This document shows positions 4,447 through 7,233 of a stretch of DNA of 7,233 bases, in pieces. The position numbers were made by a program, and so were the translations under genes. Under the pieces are notes generated by a model that did no database searches, was not told the DNA's origin, and saw only the letters and a list, made by a program, of their open reading frames with translations. How positions within the stretch are numbered: the stretch's first letter is position 1; every line of letters starts with the position of its first letter. The stretch is taken from positions 1 through 7,233 of the forward strand of contig CASQEL010000100.1 of the NCBI GenBank assembly GCA_949427775.1, given 5' to 3'. The stretch comes from an uncultured Desulfovibrionaceae bacterium (lineage in GTDB: Bacteria; Desulfobacterota; Desulfovibrionia; Desulfovibrionales; Desulfovibrionaceae).

Positions 4447-6744
4447 TTACTGTGAGTCCGGTTCATCCGCCACTCTGCGAACGAGAAGAGGGTAGGCATC
4501 CATGAGCCGCGCCAGTTGCACGTCGTTAGCGCCTCCCGGTCCGTTGATCGCGTACAGGCATTGTCCTTCTTCCGCATGCCGGAAGTCGCGCTCGGGATAC
4601 GTGGTGATCATGTAGGGTGTGGGGGACGGCACTATGTTGATGCGCGTGCCCCCCAACACCGCCATGCTCCAAAGCCAAAGATCGTCCGCGGTGGGGGCCA
4701 GCGCGGCGGCGCTCTCGGCGTTCAGGACGTCCGGATGCAGCGCGCCGGGAGGATAAAGGACGCCGCCGACTCCGGTGAACAGATGACGGAACGATGATCC
4801 GTGATCGGCGGAAAGACAATGTTTCCATTGCATATATGGAGCCGGTCGAGCGTTTTCAAGCAGAGTGACCTGATGCGCCCGGTAGGCGTGAATCCGCGTG
4901 GGGTCTTGTTCATGCGCCTGATAGAGAAGGCGCAGCCAGTTTTCAGGGTAATAGGCGTCGTCATCCGCCGTGACAATGACGGCCTCCGGATATGCGCGCA
5001 ACGCGGGAAGAATTTTTTTGTAGGAGCGGAGATTTTCGCAGAACCGGATGTCCAGTCCATAGTCTTTCAGGCGGAGAAGCCGGGCCGGAAGATCGGCTTC
5101 TCCATGGGGAAATTCGTCCCGAGCCAGCCACAGAATAATCATGTCCGGAGATAAAGACTGGCGCAGCAGGGAATACACTGCGATGTGCAGCCGCGACAGC
5201 CGTTGCGGATAACTGGTGAGGGAAACCAGCAGCGGGGGGCTTCTGCGTGCACGGAGGGGCCTCAATGTCGCGACGTCCTCGTCGTAAGAGGCGTTGAAGG
5301 TGTCGGCATCAATATACAGGGAGAGGGCGTCGCCATTTTGCAGAATTTTTGCGTATTGGAACAGGTGATCGAAAGTGCGCTTGCTCGTCCGGCCTTTTGA
5401 GAGCACAAAAGAGAACCGCCCGGCGCAAAGCAGCTGCTTGTAGAGAGTGATCCGCGCATCCTCTCCGCACTCCTGATCCGCGTGTTCGATGGCGGCGTAG
5501 ACGGCGCTGCGACGAGGATCCAGCAAGGCCGCATATCCCGCGCCCCTGCCGTCGATTCTGCGTTGCAGCAGAGTCATGGCGTCGGCCCCCAGAGCGAATC
5601 GTTCCACTGCGAGCCCCGCGTCTCTGGCCAGACGGGCGAAACCGTAGGTGGTAAAATTGCCGAACGAACGCGAGTGATAGGGCTCCAGCTGGGACACCGA
5701 ACCGATGAAATACCCGCCCTGTTTCAATACGCGGGCCACTTCATGCAGAAGTGACCGTGGATGCTCCACATGCTCGAAGACCTGCCGGGAAAGGACGATG
5801 TCAAAGGAGCCGTCGGCAAAGGGGAGGTGTTCGCCATCAAACGTGACGAATGTCTGATCCGTGATGAGCCGGGATCGCACTTCATCGGAATCTTGTATAT
5901 CGCAGCCCGTCCAACGGACATGGAGATTTCGGTCTTCCAGTTCCCGGAGAGAGGCGCCCGCGCCACATCCCAGATCCAGCAGAACCGGGGGAGGCAGGCT
6001 TTCGGCATACCGTGCTACCAACTCCAGGGGGGCCGCGTGGCGCAGGCTGTCGGTCATCAACGCGTCCCGGATGGTCCGGAAGCCGTCGATGTCGTCATTG
6101 CCCAGCAGATAAAGCCCCTTTTCGCCGCGCATGGGAATCACCGCGCCGCTGTCTTTTTTGGCGAAGATATAGAAATGTGCAAAAGATGTCGTCTGCTGCC
6201 GGTTTGCATCCCAGGGGCGCGGGTTTTTCAACCTGTTGACGAGTTGCCAGACGTTGAAATCAACGTCCTGTAGAAACGGTCGGGCCTTGATGTGCGCGCC
6301 GTTACTGAAATCAGCGTGAAGGGCATAGATAATGACGAACTTTTTTCCCAACGCGAAAAGATTTTTCATGTACCTGTGGTAAACGTCGTCTTCCACAAGA
6401 TGGTAGAGCACGTCGAGCGATATCGCCAGATCCGCCGCGTGACTTTCCGTCGTGATGGCGTCTGTGGAAAAAAACTGTTTCGTGGCGTCATGGGCAAAGC
6501 GCGCTCGGCACAACTCCAGAGCTTCGACGGAGACGTCGAAGCCGACATACCGGGGATATTCGGCCAGAGAGAGCTGGTGTCCGTCGCCGCAGCCCAGTTC
6601 CACAACGCTCTCCACCTCGTTGAGTTTGACGAACTCGTTGAGAAAACACGCTTTGTAGGCAGCAAGGTTTCCGTAGGAACCCGCGCCTGAAGTACCGCCC
6701 AAGGCGTATCTTTCGGACCAGTAGCGGGCTGAATTAAACGTCAT
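4447..6744 (-). CDS. Trifunctional fusion: two SAM methyltransferase domains plus GT-A glycosyltransferase
   Basis: A 765-aa cytoplasmic protein with three enzyme domains. Domain 1 (about 1-200): class I methyltransferase with YWSERYALGGTSGAGSYG at the start, motif I ELGCGDG (49-55), GFDVS (68-72) and SLDVLYHLVEDD (109-120). Domain 2 (about 225-400): a second methyltransferase with motif I DLGCGAG (257-263), acidic D282 in GCDIQD, LPFADGSFDIVLSRQVFEHV (307-326) and RVLKQGGYF. A linker (about 410-500) has no assignment. Domain 3 (about 503-730): glycosyltransferase opening LVSLTSYPQRL, with SYKKILPAL, a metal-binding DDD at 594-596 (TADDDAYYPENW), HLFTGVGGVLYPPG (654-667) and APTADDLW (683-690). 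This set is typical of a GT2-like family found in bacterial glycan clusters. The RBS GAGGAGA lies close to the ATG. It converges on the FkbM gene with a 7-bp gap and follows the right-hand flagellin-like gene on the same strand. It probably extends and methylates the glycan started by GT41. All motifs look intact. Confidence 0.88.
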   Translation of the reverse strand: MTFNSARYWSERYALGGTSGAGSYGNLAAYKACFLNEFVKLNEVESVVELGCGDGHQLSLAEYPRYVGFDVSVEALELCRARFAHDATKQFFSTDAITTESHAADLAISLDVLYHLVEDDVYHRYMKNLFALGKKFVIIYALHADFSNGAHIKARPFLQDVDFNVWQLVNRLKNPRPWDANRQQTTSFAHFYIFAKKDSGAVIPMRGEKGLYLLGNDDIDGFRTIRDALMTDSLRHAAPLELVARYAESLPPPVLLDLGCGAGASLRELEDRNLHVRWTGCDIQDSDEVRSRLITDQTFVTFDGEHLPFADGSFDIVLSRQVFEHVEHPRSLLHEVARVLKQGGYFIGSVSQLEPYHSRSFGNFTTYGFARLARDAGLAVERFALGADAMTLLQRRIDGRGAGYAALLDPRRSAVYAAIEHADQECGEDARITLYKQLLCAGRFSFVLSKGRTSKRTFDHLFQYAKILQNGDALSLYIDADTFNASYDEDVATLRPLRARRSPPLLVSLTSYPQRLSRLHIAVYSLLRQSLSPDMIILWLARDEFPHGEADLPARLLRLKDYGLDIRFCENLRSYKKILPALRAYPEAVIVTADDDAYYPENWLRLLYQAHEQDPTRIHAYRAHQVTLLENARPAPYMQWKHCLSADHGSSFRHLFTGVGGVLYPPGALHPDVLNAESAAALAPTADDLWLWSMAVLGGTRINIVPSPTPYMITTYPERDFRHAEEGQCLYAINGPGGANDVQLARLMDAYPLLVRRVADEPDSQ

Positions 6745-6755
6745 GATCTCTCCTC
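6745..6755 (-). promoter_or_regulatory. Ribosome binding site of the trifunctional gene
   Basis: GAGGAGAGATC precedes the ATG at 6744 on the minus strand. It supports this start, which gives an N-terminus (MTFNSARYWSERY) like that of related methyltransferases. Confidence 0.7.
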
Positions 6756-6758
6756 GCC

Positions 6759-6795
6759 GTTGCGCCGATGATGCTGTGTCGCTCCATGGCGCAAC
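6759..6795. repeat. Inverted repeat GTTGCGCC/GGCGCAAC
   Basis: Perfect 8-bp arms at 6759-6766 and 6788-6795 are separated by 21 bp, just upstream of the trifunctional gene's RBS. It might fold in the leader RNA or bind a regulator. It is short, so moderate to low confidence. Confidence 0.3.
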
Positions 6796-6803
6796 AGATT
6801 GCT

Positions 6804-6839
6804 CCTCTGCGCCGTCATGACGGCATGACGGCGCAGAGG
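6804..6839 (-). terminator. Perfect 15-bp hairpin between flagellin-like gene and trifunctional gene
   Basis: CCTCTGCGCCGTCAT at 6804-6818 pairs perfectly with 6825-6839 across a 6-base loop. The stem starts 32 bp after the minus-strand flagellin-like stop, so it probably ends or attenuates that transcript before the trifunctional gene. No U-tract follows on the minus strand (AGCAATCTG); on the plus strand a TTTT lies six bases beyond. Part of the structure, 6811-6824, is itself a 14-bp palindrome, and CATGACGG is repeated in tandem. Structure certain; termination inferred. Together with the short inverted repeat beside it, it fills the 126-bp gap; no good promoter is visible there. Confidence 0.5.
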
Positions 6840-6870
6840 GCGCTGTTTTCTGTCGGAATGCGAGGCGATC

Positions 6871-7233
6871 TCACCCCAGAACATTCATGACGCTGCCGCT
6901 GCCGAACAGGTCGCCCAGCGCCGTTTTGGAGGAATCGCTCTGCGCGTTGTCGTTGCCGACGGGCATCTGGTGATTCTTCATGGCGCCTTCAAAGATGTCG
7001 GCCTGGCCCATCAGCAGCACGCTCATGTTGTTCAGGCTCTTGATGTCGTAGGAATAGCGCGACTCGACCCGGGCGATATAGTCGAACGCCTGGTTGATGA
7101 CGTCGAGAGCTTGTCCGGCGCTGTCCTGATCGACGACGTTGATGAGTCCGCCGAGATTTTTGAGATTGATTTTGCCCCCGTCCGTCAGTTGCCCGGCCGC
7201 GACGCTGCCGTCCACCAGGTTGACCATGACCTG
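6871..7233 (-). CDS. Flagellin-like protein, C-terminal part (5' end outside the window)
   Basis: The final 120 residues of a protein whose start lies beyond base 7233. The frame is open to the edge, and the Met codon at 7227 has no SD in the six bases visible, so it is probably internal. The segment AGQALDVINQAFDYIARVES, then RYSYDIKSLNNMSVLLMGQADIFEGAM, has the heptad pattern and N-x-L-x-N-x-S element of the flagellin C-terminal helix, where canonical proteins read ALGAVQNRL..TINNLS..AENL. A polar Asn/Asp/Ser stretch and the end GSGSVMNVLG follow. There is no Cys or Trp. It is likely a second filament subunit or secretion substrate, related in style but not in close sequence to the 248-aa protein at 500-1246. 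It lies upstream of the trifunctional glycan gene on the same strand. Assignment is by pattern only, and the missing N-terminus prevents a firm family call. Confidence 0.6.
   Translation of the reverse strand, partial: QVMVNLVDGSVAAGQLTDGGKINLKNLGGLINVVDQDSAGQALDVINQAFDYIARVESRYSYDIKSLNNMSVLLMGQADIFEGAMKNHQMPVGNDNAQSDSSKTALGDLFGSGSVMNVLG

Noticed and set aside
1446..4577. A 1043-codon open frame on the minus strand opposite the GT41 and FkbM genes
   Set aside because: It lies antisense to two recognised enzymes with intact motifs. Its translation is rich in Arg, Pro, Gln and His without domain-like patterns, which is typical of the complement of GC-biased genes.
5761..6273. Plus-strand frames opposite the trifunctional gene (also 4801-5154 and 6292-6690)
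   Set aside because: They are complementary to conserved methyltransferase and glycosyltransferase motifs, so the minus-strand reading explains them.
6744..6787. A 17-codon ORF from the ATG at 6787 overlapping the start of the trifunctional gene
   Set aside because: It has no SD and no comparative support, and is short enough to occur by chance.

Overview
The window is GC-rich, about 58-60% by eye, and densely coding. It is built around a protein-glycosylation module set between genes for short flagellin-like proteins. The dense ORFs, good Shine-Dalgarno sites, flagellin-type proteins and a sigma-28-like promoter fit a motile (or formerly motile) Gram-negative bacterium. A Desulfovibrionaceae-type deltaproteobacterium is my best guess, but it rests on general resemblance only and is low confidence.

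Layout. Bases 1-121 hold no gene but contain a perfect 13-bp stem closed by a GCAA loop, just past the end of a small minus-strand gene (122-337, 71 aa). Upstream of that gene, also on the minus strand, is a complete 248-aa flagellin-like protein (500-1246). Its leader carries a good RBS, a 5' hairpin and a TAAA-N15-TACGATAC sequence that matches the sigma-28/FliA pattern in spacing. The divergent gap 1247-1574 also holds a 48-codon ORF (1379-1525) with a strong SD. The plus-strand pair follows: a SPINDLY/OGT-like GT41 glycosyltransferase (1575-3482) and an FkbM-family methyltransferase (3510-4439), 27 bp apart. Only 7 bp separate these from a convergent minus-strand gene (4447-6744) encoding a 765-aa fusion of two SAM-dependent methyltransferase domains and a GT-A-type glycosyltransferase. 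Then comes a 126-bp gap with a perfect 15-bp inverted repeat. Last is the C-terminal 120 residues of a second flagellin-like protein (6871-7233), which runs off the window edge.

How the parts may work together (inference). The GT41 enzyme would place a sugar on Ser/Thr of the cytoplasmic flagellin-like subunits. The glycosyltransferase domain of the 765-aa protein would extend or branch the glycan, and the three methyltransferase domains (one FkbM, two class I in the fusion) would O- or N-methylate it. The product would be a decorated flagellin or flagellin-like filament. The subunits lack Cys and Trp and have helical termini, as flagellins do, but they are short and divergent, so a specialised non-canonical filament remains possible. 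The substrate link is inferred from gene position only.
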